From positions 1 through 64,000 of the forward strand of contig NZ_JAPIVQ010000012.1 of the NCBI RefSeq assembly GCF_026239675.1: a stretch of 64,000 nt of DNA. The letters are read 5' to 3'. Below, piece after piece: positions 44,575 through 53,593 of the stretch. Within the stretch, counting starts at the first letter, position 1; the number at the start of each line of letters is the position of its first letter. Position numbers and translations under genes: made by a program. Below the pieces are notes generated by a model. That model searched no databases. It saw only the letters and a list, made by a program, of their open reading frames with translations, and was not told where the DNA came from. The stretch is from Pedobacter sp. PLR. Its GTDB lineage: Bacteria > Bacteroidota > Bacteroidia > Sphingobacteriales > Sphingobacteriaceae.

Positions 44575-45546
44575 TTATTGAAAAGCTGCCGGCAGGATTT
44601 CTTCAATGATAACCTGCTGCAGCTTTTCTGGTTCACTGTTAAAAACAGTATGCCCTGATTTTTCAAACCAGAACAATGCCTTCTTTGGCGCTTTTAAAAC
44701 CTTATAATAATCTTCCACAAGATAATGGGATTGCTGTTTGTCTCCATTTCCCTCTATAAAATACACCGGGCAGTTTAATGCCGGCAGGGTTTTAAAGAGA
44801 TTATTCGTTACAGCGAGCTTCCACATTGGAAACCAAACAGCCAACCAAACCTGATACTTTGCCTTGAAACCTTCCTCTTTTGCAAAATCAACGCCGTTAT
44901 GAATAAATAGCCATTTCTGAGAATAAAATAAATCATCTTCAGTTTCAAATGGGATTTTCACCAATGCCAATTCTTTTACAGCAGTATCATTTTTAGTTTC
45001 TCTCGCCCATTTGTTTAACAATTCCATGGTTAGCTGCTCACTTTTTCGTTGGTCTACGATGGCACTGATTGGAATGAAAGCATAAAGTAATTCCGGATGT
45101 TTATCCGCAAAATTAAACCCTAACATCGATCCAAAAGAATGCGAAACCAGGAACAGCTTTTTGCGGTTGTACTTTTTCAACAGGTATTTGATCAACTCAT
45201 CAGTATCTTTTTGTAATAAACCCAGCGATAGCTTTTCAGGAGAGTGATTCAATTTTAAGGTTTCTCCGGCCTCCCTCTGGTCCCACTGAACGACCACAAA
45301 CTTCGCCTTTAGCTTATCCGTAAATGTATCTGCAACCGGGATCAATGAAGTCCCTGGTCCCCCATGAAGAAATAACAATAACGGCTTTGTATCGTCAACG
45401 CCCTGGAGCTTAATAAACTGTTTGATCCCGCCTATCTGTACAACTTCTGTCGTGTCTATCTTAACAGCGCTTTCTTTGTTTGCCGGATTAGCTCTTCCAA
45501 TTGCAATTGAAGAAACGAATACAATAATCGTTATTAGTTGTCTCAT
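44575..45546 (-). CDS. Secreted alpha/beta hydrolase (proline iminopeptidase-like)
   Basis: 323 residues from the ATG at 45546, which opens a signal peptide (MRQLITIIVFVSSIAIGRAN). The open frame extends 29 codons further up without RBS or signal. HGGPGTS is the oxyanion loop of the prolyl-aminopeptidase group, SHSFGSMLG holds the nucleophile Ser, and FIEGNGDKQQ and EKSGHTVF hold the acid and base. Substrate unknown. It is downstream of the mannan cluster but separated by 205 bases, so it is not clearly part of it. Confidence 0.8.
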   Translation of the reverse strand: MRQLITIIVFVSSIAIGRANPANKESAVKIDTTEVVQIGGIKQFIKLQGVDDTKPLLLFLHGGPGTSLIPVADTFTDKLKAKFVVVQWDQREAGETLKLNHSPEKLSLGLLQKDTDELIKYLLKKYNRKKLFLVSHSFGSMLGFNFADKHPELLYAFIPISAIVDQRKSEQLTMELLNKWARETKNDTAVKELALVKIPFETEDDLFYSQKWLFIHNGVDFAKEEGFKAKYQVWLAVWFPMWKLAVTNNLFKTLPALNCPVYFIEGNGDKQQSHYLVEDYYKVLKAPKKALFWFEKSGHTVFNSEPEKLQQVIIEEILPAAFQ

Positions 45547-45751
45547 GTTTAAACACTTATATTGCTGATGGCTGTCCCAATAAATGAATTGAATTCCCAT
45601 TGAGATAGAATAACATTTGTAAACTACACACAAAACGGCACATTCTGCGCATGATTAATTAAAAATGAAAACAAAAAACAATCATTATTCATTAGCTAGC
45701 AGTATTTAAACTACTGCTAACTAATGAATATATTCAAATCTAGTTACTTAC

Positions 45752-48193
45752 TTATTTAACATTCCAATGATCGGCAAGCATTTTAATAAAATAGCCCCCT
45801 ACTACGCTACGCGCCTGGAAACCGACCATTCTTCCGGTGGTGGTTTCATGCCAGTCACTTATCGGAACTCGACTTTCCGTTTCCAGGGCATATTTATAAA
45901 CAGGTTTCACAAATTGCTGGAATTCCTGATCATTATCGGATAAGGTTGCAGTCCACATGATCCAATCTGATTTGGTATAAGTTTTTCTGCTGTCCAAAGG
46001 AAGTCCATAAACTTCCTGTTTCTTTAAATAAAAAGCCACTTCTTTTTCATAAACTTCTTTAGGGAAGAGTTTTAGTCCCAATAACTTATCCCATACCAGG
46101 TTATATTTCTGGCTCCAGGTATTTTTGTCATTGAAAACCAAGGCATAATGATCACCACTATTGGCTTTCTCCATCCATTTGGCAGCCATATCCAAAGCGG
46201 CAGCTCTGTATTTTTCGGCAACTTCTTTTTCACCTAATTGTGCTGCCAATTGCGCATAAGATCCAATGGCTACAATTGCTTTCAATGATAGGTTGGTATT
46301 ATGAGCCAGGTGACCAGCAAAATCATCGGTACACAATTGGTTGGCAGGATCAAAACCTTCTTTGACAAGATAATCTGTCCAAATGGTTAGTACTTTCCAG
46401 TGTTTGCGGGCATATGCTGCATTTCCCTCAGATTTTGCTACTGCTGCAGTCAGAATCAACATATTTCCCGCTTCTTCTACCGGCATATCTTCACCATAAG
46501 TTTGCCCGTTGGCCAAAGGATAAGTCCCGAGGTCATGTGCCGGGAATGGCTTTTTCCATTTCCCGCTTTCACTATAGTAAAAGATCCCGTTCATCATTCC
46601 TTTTAACAATTCCGGATTATAGACCAGGTATTGAGGGGCCGAAGGGTAAGTGATGTCTACCGTATTGATGGAACCATTACTAAAGTTTTCTTTTGATAAG
46701 AACAGGGTTTCTCCATTGGGTGCTTTCACAATCCGGTGTGCAGAAACACTTTGGCGATAAGCCATTTTACACAGCTCCGCATATTCTTTTCCACCTGATT
46801 TAGTCGCTTTTACGGCTAATGACTGATCAAAAGCAATAGATTTTTTAAGAATATCCGGGTATTCACGTTCCGAAATCGCCAATAGATCTGTGAATTTAAC
46901 TACTCCATCCTTTTTCCAAAGTGGTGGCAGGTTTTGATGAAAATACTGGATAGGATTGGTATCATCATAGCCAATCATCAAATGCTTTTCAATTTCCGTT
47001 CCTGATACCATTCCAAAATCTAATTCCGTATTCAAATCAACTGAGGTCTGATTGATCATACTGGATGTTCCGGCTAATGGTGTTCCTGTTCTAAATGCTT
47101 TCCTGCCCTCATTGACTTTAGTCAGGTATTGTTTTGCTTTATAAGCTACCGGTGCGGCTACATAAACATAACCCCAATCTATCCTGACATCATCACCTGC
47201 CTTCTTCAACATCGGTTGTTCTACTGTTCCGGATTTCAATGCCGACAAACCATTTTCATTCAGCTTCCAGGCCGAAACAGGCTGCCCTTTTGTATTCACT
47301 GCAAGATCTGAAGAAGCAGTAAACAGCAATTTCACCTCGTGTTTTTTACCATCCACAGCTTTAACAGCGTAATTAATATAGCTAACAGGCCTTTCGGTAA
47401 GCTCAATATTGTCCAATAAAAGCGGCGATAAAAAGGTAACAGCCAACTCTGCCGCTCCACAACGGAAACGGTAAACAGTTCTTGTTGCTTCAAAGTCAAC
47501 CCCCAGTTGAGTTGCGGTCAATATATCCTTATCTGCAGCAGGCTCAACTACTAAATCGGCATCAATATGTCTGCCACCAGCCGTATTTTTCACCTGAATC
47601 GCTAACACATTACTGCCCTTTTTCAAATATTCACTTTTTACAGGAATGTAAATGTACTCATGTACCCAGCCTTCTTTTTCATAGATATTTTTGCCATTCA
47701 GGTAGACCACCACATTGTCGTCATGGTTCAGTTTCAGGAATAGTTTCTGATTTGGAAGCTCCCCAATGTTAAAGGTTTTCCTCAGGTAAATTTCCTCTGA
47801 TTTCCAGGTTGTTTTTGCATAAGCCGGATCATCACCAAAAGGTGCGGCTGATTCTTTCCAGTCTTGATCTTTAAACGCGTTTTCCTTCCAGTTTTTCAAA
47901 GGATTAGCAAGGTTGTATCTGAACAGATGCCCTGCTTCTTTTAGGATACTACGGTAAGGCCGCTCCTCTTGTCCAAGGAACCGGTAAGATTTACCATCCA
48001 CTTTCAGGATTCCGGTCAGTGCCTGTGTTTTTCCAGTCCAGTGCCTTGTAGGGGATGCATAAAGTTCATCACTAAAAGACCATAAACTAAAATAGGTATT
48101 TGATGCAATTAAAGGATAAGCCGGTGCTTTCCTCTGGGCACGGGTGTTCCAGGCGATCAAAAGGCATAATGCCAGTAAACAGGTTCGTTTCAT
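45752..48193 (-). CDS. DUF4965/DUF1793 glutaminase-family enzyme
   Basis: 813 residues with a signal peptide. Domains in order: DUF4964 (YPLIASNTYFSLWSFSDELY), an insertion with a galactose-binding-like beta sandwich (about 130-225: KTFNIGELPNQKLFLKLNHD), DUF5127, DUF4965 (EYAELCKMAYRQSVSAHRIV) and DUF1793 (WDKLLGLKLFPKEVY, WTATLSDNDQEFQQFV) as a six-hairpin barrel. Fungal relatives are glutaminase A; the true substrate in Bacteroidota is uncertain, and some are glycosidase-like. It is the last gene of the sigma-FecR-SusCD-GH76-GH92 series, 34 bases after GH92, so it is probably used with mannan. Confidence 0.8.
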   Translation of the reverse strand: MKRTCLLALCLLIAWNTRAQRKAPAYPLIASNTYFSLWSFSDELYASPTRHWTGKTQALTGILKVDGKSYRFLGQEERPYRSILKEAGHLFRYNLANPLKNWKENAFKDQDWKESAAPFGDDPAYAKTTWKSEEIYLRKTFNIGELPNQKLFLKLNHDDNVVVYLNGKNIYEKEGWVHEYIYIPVKSEYLKKGSNVLAIQVKNTAGGRHIDADLVVEPAADKDILTATQLGVDFEATRTVYRFRCGAAELAVTFLSPLLLDNIELTERPVSYINYAVKAVDGKKHEVKLLFTASSDLAVNTKGQPVSAWKLNENGLSALKSGTVEQPMLKKAGDDVRIDWGYVYVAAPVAYKAKQYLTKVNEGRKAFRTGTPLAGTSSMINQTSVDLNTELDFGMVSGTEIEKHLMIGYDDTNPIQYFHQNLPPLWKKDGVVKFTDLLAISEREYPDILKKSIAFDQSLAVKATKSGGKEYAELCKMAYRQSVSAHRIVKAPNGETLFLSKENFSNGSINTVDITYPSAPQYLVYNPELLKGMMNGIFYYSESGKWKKPFPAHDLGTYPLANGQTYGEDMPVEEAGNMLILTAAVAKSEGNAAYARKHWKVLTIWTDYLVKEGFDPANQLCTDDFAGHLAHNTNLSLKAIVAIGSYAQLAAQLGEKEVAEKYRAAALDMAAKWMEKANSGDHYALVFNDKNTWSQKYNLVWDKLLGLKLFPKEVYEKEVAFYLKKQEVYGLPLDSRKTYTKSDWIMWTATLSDNDQEFQQFVKPVYKYALETESRVPISDWHETTTGRMVGFQARSVVGGYFIKMLADHWNVK

Positions 48194-48227
48194 TTCTTTT
48201 TGGTTCTTTGTAGGTTAGGTTGATTAA

Positions 48228-50495
48228 TTATTTACTCAGGGAGAAAGGCTGATCTTCCGGTTTTATTCCCCGGGTCATCACTGGTTTATCGCTCATCTCC
48301 AATTTTAACACCCCACCTTGTGTCAGATCGCTGTGCTTAATGAAGTTGGCCGTATAATCTTTACCATTCAGTTCTGCGGTTTTGATGTATACATTTTCTT
48401 TACTGTTATTTGAAGCATCAATAATGAACTGCTTACCATTCTCTAAATTCAAGGTAATCTTTTTAAACATGGGACTACCCAGGATATATTCATCTGTTCC
48501 CGGCGTAACGCTGTAAAAGCCCATTGCACTCAACACATACCAGGAGGAAGTCTGTCCCTGATCTTCATCCCCGGGATAACCGTTTTCTGTTGAATTGTAC
48601 AGTTTGGTCATGATATTCCTGACATGATACTGAGATTTCCAGGGTTGCCCTGCATAGTTGTACAGGTAAGGCATATGCTGGATCGGCTGATTTCCATGGG
48701 CATATTGTCCCATATTAGCCATAACCATTTCCGTCATTTCATGGATCATACCACCATAGCTGCCTACGTTTACGCGATTTGGCTCGGTAAATACAGAGTC
48801 CAGCTTCGCGGTAAAATTATCCTTTCCTCCCATCAGCTCAATCAAACCCTGCATGTCTTGAAAAACTGACCATTGCCAATGCCATGCATTACCTTCTGTA
48901 TAAGGACCTCCCCATTCTACCGGATCGAAATTTGGTTTCCAGGCTCCATTTTCATCTCTTCCCCGCATGAATTTAGTGGAGGGATCATATACATTTTTAT
49001 AGTTGTACATCTGTCTGGCGAAGATGTCTTCATAAAACTTGTTGCCGGTTGCTTTGGCCAGGTTATACCCACAAAAATCATCATAAGCATATTCCATTGT
49101 TTTTGCCGTTGCCTCTCTTGCTTTGGTATACGGAACATAGCCCAGCTGAAAATACTCTTTCCAGCCATCCCGTCCATTTGCAGGGCCCCATGGCCCTTTA
49201 TTGGTTGCCTCATGCAGGTAAGCTTTTAAGGCAAGTTGAGGATCAAACGTTCGAATCCCCTTTACCCAGGCATCGGTTAACAAGGAAATGGCATGATTAC
49301 CGATCATACTTCCGGCTTCACTTGGAAAAGACCAGGAAGGCAACCAGCCACATTGCTCATAAGCATCCAGGAGCGCCTGCATATACCTGCCATGCATTTC
49401 AGGATGCATCAGGGTATTTAGTGGGAACTGCGCCCGGAAAGTATCCCAAAATCCGGTATCTGTAAACATATACCCGGGATGTACCTTTGCATCGTATGGA
49501 CTAAAGTAATAAGGCTGTCCATCTTTATCCAGCTCATAATACTTCCTGCTGAAAAGATTTGCCCTGAACATACAGGAATAGAAAGTCCTGATGTCTTCTT
49601 CTGAACCACCCTCCACCTGGATTTTACCTAGCGTAGCATTCCAAACCTTCGCTGCATTTTCTTTCGTTTGCTCCAGCTTTTTATCTTTCCCAAGCTCTCT
49701 GCTGAGGTTAAGCTCTGCTTGTGCTGCGCTGATATAAGAAGAGGCCACTTTAACCTGAACCGTACTGCCGGCAGCAAATTCCAGATAGGCACCTTTCCCC
49801 TCACCTTCTGCTTCCAGTTGATTGGGCTGTATGGTGTTTTTACGATTCTCCCAGGTTCCGAAAGCTTTAAAAGGCTGATCAAAACAGACCGTAAAGAAAT
49901 TCCTGAAAGTAGGCTTAAAGCCCTCTCCATTATTTACATACCCGGTGATTCTGCGTTCTTTCGGATAGATCTTTACGCCACTCAGGTGCGTATACCCATC
50001 CAGTACCAGAAAACTTTTTTGTCCTTTAGGATAGCTAAACCTGATATGGGCACCACGCTCAGATGGTGAGATTTCTGTGCTGATCTTATTGTCGAACTGC
50101 ACTTTATAGTAATTGGGTTTCCCAATTTCATTGGCATGACTGAATTTCGCTTCGCGTTCATTTTCGGCTACCTTGAGTTCGCCGATCACCGGCATAAAAG
50201 AGAAAACCGCATAATCCCTACTCCAGGAACTACATTGGTGAGCCTGTTGGAAGCCTCTGATGTGCTCTTTTTCGTATTGATACTTCCAGCCATCTCCATT
50301 TCTACCGGTTTGCGGCGTCCAGGTGTGCATGGCAAAAGGCAATGCTGTGGTTGGATAGGTATTCCCCCTGGTCAACTCATGTTTGGAATTTGTACCCTGC
50401 AAAGTATTTACGTATTGAACCAGGTTCTTTTCCTGGGCATAGGTACTGAAGCAGCAGCATAAAAGGAAAGCGATACTAACTTTAAATTTTATCAT
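48228..50495 (-). CDS. GH92 exo-alpha-mannosidase
   Basis: 755 residues, usual length, with a signal peptide (ends TYAQEK). NTLQGTNSKHELTRGNTYPT and GDGWKYQYEKEHIRGFQQAH are the N-terminal GH92 blocks. GPYTEGNAWHWQWSVFQDMQ carries the catalytic-region Glu, and TENGYPGDEDQGQTSSWYVL is the conserved C-terminal Ca-site region. The family cleaves alpha-1,2/1,3/1,4/1,6 mannose ends with Ca2+. It acts in the periplasm or at the surface on mannan pieces made by GH76. It is 34-56 bases from both neighbours in the same operon. Confidence 0.93.
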   Translation of the reverse strand: MIKFKVSIAFLLCCCFSTYAQEKNLVQYVNTLQGTNSKHELTRGNTYPTTALPFAMHTWTPQTGRNGDGWKYQYEKEHIRGFQQAHQCSSWSRDYAVFSFMPVIGELKVAENEREAKFSHANEIGKPNYYKVQFDNKISTEISPSERGAHIRFSYPKGQKSFLVLDGYTHLSGVKIYPKERRITGYVNNGEGFKPTFRNFFTVCFDQPFKAFGTWENRKNTIQPNQLEAEGEGKGAYLEFAAGSTVQVKVASSYISAAQAELNLSRELGKDKKLEQTKENAAKVWNATLGKIQVEGGSEEDIRTFYSCMFRANLFSRKYYELDKDGQPYYFSPYDAKVHPGYMFTDTGFWDTFRAQFPLNTLMHPEMHGRYMQALLDAYEQCGWLPSWSFPSEAGSMIGNHAISLLTDAWVKGIRTFDPQLALKAYLHEATNKGPWGPANGRDGWKEYFQLGYVPYTKAREATAKTMEYAYDDFCGYNLAKATGNKFYEDIFARQMYNYKNVYDPSTKFMRGRDENGAWKPNFDPVEWGGPYTEGNAWHWQWSVFQDMQGLIELMGGKDNFTAKLDSVFTEPNRVNVGSYGGMIHEMTEMVMANMGQYAHGNQPIQHMPYLYNYAGQPWKSQYHVRNIMTKLYNSTENGYPGDEDQGQTSSWYVLSAMGFYSVTPGTDEYILGSPMFKKITLNLENGKQFIIDASNNSKENVYIKTAELNGKDYTANFIKHSDLTQGGVLKLEMSDKPVMTRGIKPEDQPFSLSK

Positions 50496-50551
50496 TCTTT
50501 TAAATCTTTATCTTAATAATTCGGGAAAACCGGGAACAGCGCTCCCCTGGA

Positions 50552-51676
50552 TTAATTGGTCACCGGGTCAAACAATTGCATAAAGGCTACCCCACTGCTG
50601 GCTTCGTAAGACTGAATAACACCTGTTGGACAGGCGATTTTATAATCTCTGAACATCAGTGTTCTTTTCTGATCACGGTTTATCCAGGCCAGATTTAGAT
50701 TGGCATGCATCCATTCGCTGTATTGAGTTTGTCCGGCATCCAGGATCAACATTTGCATGTATTGTGCGAAAATTGCTTTCAATACTCCTTGCTCATTCCA
50801 CTCTCCTTCAGCGGGCAAAACACCTTTACTATCAGACATCTTGTTTTTCGTATAATCTGCAGCGCGCTTCGCATCAGCTAAAAACGATGGATCATTTGTT
50901 GCTTTAAACAGCATCACGGCTGAACCGATATATGTGCCCTGGTTATAAGTATAATCTTCAAATCCAGGAGGATTATTCCCTACTTTATGGTCTGCAACCC
51001 TTCCGGTTGAAGCCTGGAAAAGATTGGTTCCCGACCAGGCATAAATGTTCTTTGCTTTATCCAGGTAGTCTTGATTTTTGGTGATATTGAACAGGGTCAT
51101 TGCCGCAATTACCGTTGGGTAATTGATGCAGGCATTTTTACCTTCTACTTTCCAGCTCCATCTCATTCCACCATTTACAGGATCATAGGAATTATCCCAA
51201 ACGTATTTGAAGCCTGCTGTAGCAGCATCCAGGTGTTTCTGGTCATGAGTCAGCTCATAACCACGTGCTAAGGAAATGATCCACCACATCATGTCGTCAT
51301 AAATGAAATCATTCACTTCTTTTACCTTCTTCCAATCAAAATTAGAGTATTCGGCAGCTCCTCCCTGATAAATATCATTGACCAGTTTCAAATGTGCAGC
51401 ACTTTTACTTCTTTTATAGGCTGCCATAGAAATGTCCCAAAAAACTGCCTGTGGCCAACCTACGGCAAGCTCTTTCCGGTCGCTTTTACTAAAATATAAT
51501 TTTCTATTTGTATCATAGAATGCCGTATTGAAAGCATCGAATGCGTTGTTAGCATCTATCATGTTAAACGTTTTGGCTTGTGTCAATGAGGGGGAAGGTA
51601 AAACCGGTCCCTCATTTTTTTTCCCGCAGGCAGCTAGCAGCAGGACTAAACTTATCGCTTTTAAAAGTTTCATCAA
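50552..51676 (-). CDS. GH76 endo-alpha-1,6-mannanase, lipoprotein
   Basis: 374 residues with a lipobox LAAC (Cys17) followed by GKKNEG, so membrane-anchored, probably at the cell surface. The catalytic pair of GH76 is seen in VNDFIYDDMMWWIISLARGY (Asp127, Asp128). AGFKYVWDNSYDPVNGGMRW is another family block. It cuts the alpha-1,6 backbone of yeast-type mannan. It is 91 bases after SusD in the operon. Confidence 0.9.
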   Translation of the reverse strand: MMKLLKAISLVLLLAACGKKNEGPVLPSPSLTQAKTFNMIDANNAFDAFNTAFYDTNRKLYFSKSDRKELAVGWPQAVFWDISMAAYKRSKSAAHLKLVNDIYQGGAAEYSNFDWKKVKEVNDFIYDDMMWWIISLARGYELTHDQKHLDAATAGFKYVWDNSYDPVNGGMRWSWKVEGKNACINYPTVIAAMTLFNITKNQDYLDKAKNIYAWSGTNLFQASTGRVADHKVGNNPPGFEDYTYNQGTYIGSAVMLFKATNDPSFLADAKRAADYTKNKMSDSKGVLPAEGEWNEQGVLKAIFAQYMQMLILDAGQTQYSEWMHANLNLAWINRDQKRTLMFRDYKIACPTGVIQSYEASSGVAFMQLFDPVTN

Positions 51677-51767
51677 TCAGAAATTTAAAACGTGAAAGTT
51701 CGGGTATTGCTCCTTTTTGGGGAGCAACACCTGAATACTTATGAAAAATTAACCGGAGACAAACACA

Positions 51768-53573
51768 CTACCATCCCGGATTCTGTATCAGCTCCTTATC
51801 TACATTCACATCATTTGAAGGTATAGGCCACAAATAATGTTTCTTAGTAAATACCCGTGTTTCAAATGGCACAACATTTAAAAAAGCAGGAAGGTTAGAC
51901 GTGATGTTTAAGCCATAAACTGGCCCGTTGTCTGTTACTTCCGCGATTTTCCATCGCCTGGTATCAAAGTACCTTACATTTTCAAAAGCTAATTCTACGC
52001 GACGTTCTTTTCTAATGGCTTCACGCATTTCCGCCTGACTTGCAGGAACGTTCAAATTGCCTGTTCCATATTGCGGAATACCTGCACGCTCTCTAATCAG
52101 GTTTACATATTTAACGACATCAGCATGACCTGGTTCCGCTTCATTTAAAGCCTCTGCATAGTCCAGATAAACATTTGCTAATCTGTACAGGATGTTTGTA
52201 CGGTTGTCTACTTGCCATTTACCCAATCCCATGGCTTTACGAACAATATAGCCGGTAGTGCTGTAATCACCACCACCAGTTGCTTTTCCTGAATTTCCAT
52301 TGTTATACAGCTCTGTGATGATCTCTCCATTGGCCGTATTCAACCAGGTACTTCCGTTAAAAGTAATGTTCACATAGAAACGTGGCTCCCTGTTCACCCA
52401 TGGATTGTAAATACCTGCTTTGGTATATTTAGTTGCCGTGCTTGCAAACCCGGTGTTTACATAACCCGATTGCGCATCATCAATACTCCTGCCATTCGCT
52501 GTAAAGAAAGCATCTACCTGATTTTGGGTAGCACCTAAACCACCAGAACCTTTAGACTCCGAGTTTTTACCATTATGATAAGGCGTCATCTCATATTGTC
52601 TGGACTGAATAGAGGTTTGCACACGGGCAAAGATGACTTCAGAATTCCAATCGGTCAAAAATACATCACGACAAGACAAATAAGGATCAAAATTGCCGGC
52701 AGCATCATTCTTTTTGAATAAGCTATAAGTCCCGGGATTAAACTGAACGATAAAATCTTTATAGACATCAGCTGCTTTCTTCCATTTGCTTACCGATACC
52801 GATTGGTTAATGAGTTGTTTCCCGTCTTTATTTCTCAAATTTCCAAGATCCGTGTTGCCGTTATATAAAGGACTAGCGGCGAGCAATAAGGTTTGCGCTT
52901 TAAAAGCCAGGGCAACTCCTTTTGTAATGCGGCCATAATTGTCATCATTGGCAGGAATAACAGGCAGGTCGGCTGCAGCTTTATCCAGTTCGGAAGTTAC
53001 GTATTCTACACATTCATCAAATGAATTTCTAGGCAACTGTATTTGTTCAGCCGGGGCATCTGGTGGAGTCACTGTTTCTCCAAGCAGGATCACCGGTCCA
53101 TACAGGCGCATGATGTAAAAGTAAAACATAGCTCTCAGTGCTCTGGCTTCTGCTTTATACCTCAGCTTTTGCTCAGGAGTGATGTCATTAGACACCTGAT
53201 CGATATGGGCCATAAAGAAACTTGCAGAGCGAATTCCGCGGTAATAGTTTCTCCAGAAATCACCTATAAAACCGGTGTTGGCATCCCAGCTGCCTATGTT
53301 CATGGCATTGCTCTGTACAAAGCCCCATACAAAATCGGCTTCATCCGAACCACCAGTCCAGAGTCCGGCATTTTTGCTCCCTCCTGGATTCCTTTGTCCG
53401 AATTCATCCGGTACATTGTGGTAAACATTGGCCAGGAATTTCTCTGCTGTTGCTCTGTTGGTAAACGTTTCCTCCAATGTTAACCTATCATTAGGCACCT
53501 GGTCAAGGAATTTCTTACATGATGACGCAAGCGTTAAACATGCTATTAAAGTGATATAGATAAACTTTTTCAT
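51768..53573 (-). CDS. susD: SusD/RagB-family nutrient-binding lipoprotein
   Basis: 601 residues from the internal ATG at 53573 (MKKFIYITLIACLTLASSC, lipobox ASSC, Cys19). The open frame has five extra codons upstream, which would overlap the SusC end. Tetratricopeptide-like helices (RYKAEARALRAMFYFYIMRL), DYAEALNEAEPG, and the C-terminal REAIRKERRVELAFENVRYFD are classic SusD blocks. It sits on the SusC barrel at the outer membrane and binds glycans, here presumably mannan. Spacing to SusC is 20 bases. Confidence 0.92.
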   Translation of the reverse strand: MKKFIYITLIACLTLASSCKKFLDQVPNDRLTLEETFTNRATAEKFLANVYHNVPDEFGQRNPGGSKNAGLWTGGSDEADFVWGFVQSNAMNIGSWDANTGFIGDFWRNYYRGIRSASFFMAHIDQVSNDITPEQKLRYKAEARALRAMFYFYIMRLYGPVILLGETVTPPDAPAEQIQLPRNSFDECVEYVTSELDKAAADLPVIPANDDNYGRITKGVALAFKAQTLLLAASPLYNGNTDLGNLRNKDGKQLINQSVSVSKWKKAADVYKDFIVQFNPGTYSLFKKNDAAGNFDPYLSCRDVFLTDWNSEVIFARVQTSIQSRQYEMTPYHNGKNSESKGSGGLGATQNQVDAFFTANGRSIDDAQSGYVNTGFASTATKYTKAGIYNPWVNREPRFYVNITFNGSTWLNTANGEIITELYNNGNSGKATGGGDYSTTGYIVRKAMGLGKWQVDNRTNILYRLANVYLDYAEALNEAEPGHADVVKYVNLIRERAGIPQYGTGNLNVPASQAEMREAIRKERRVELAFENVRYFDTRRWKIAEVTDNGPVYGLNITSNLPAFLNVVPFETRVFTKKHYLWPIPSNDVNVDKELIQNPGW

Positions 53574-53593
53574 AATGCTATTTATCAAACGAG

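Noticed and set aside
49049..49465. 138-codon plus-strand frame in the GH92 gene
   Set aside because: Shadow of the GH92 frame; low-complexity His/Leu-rich translation.
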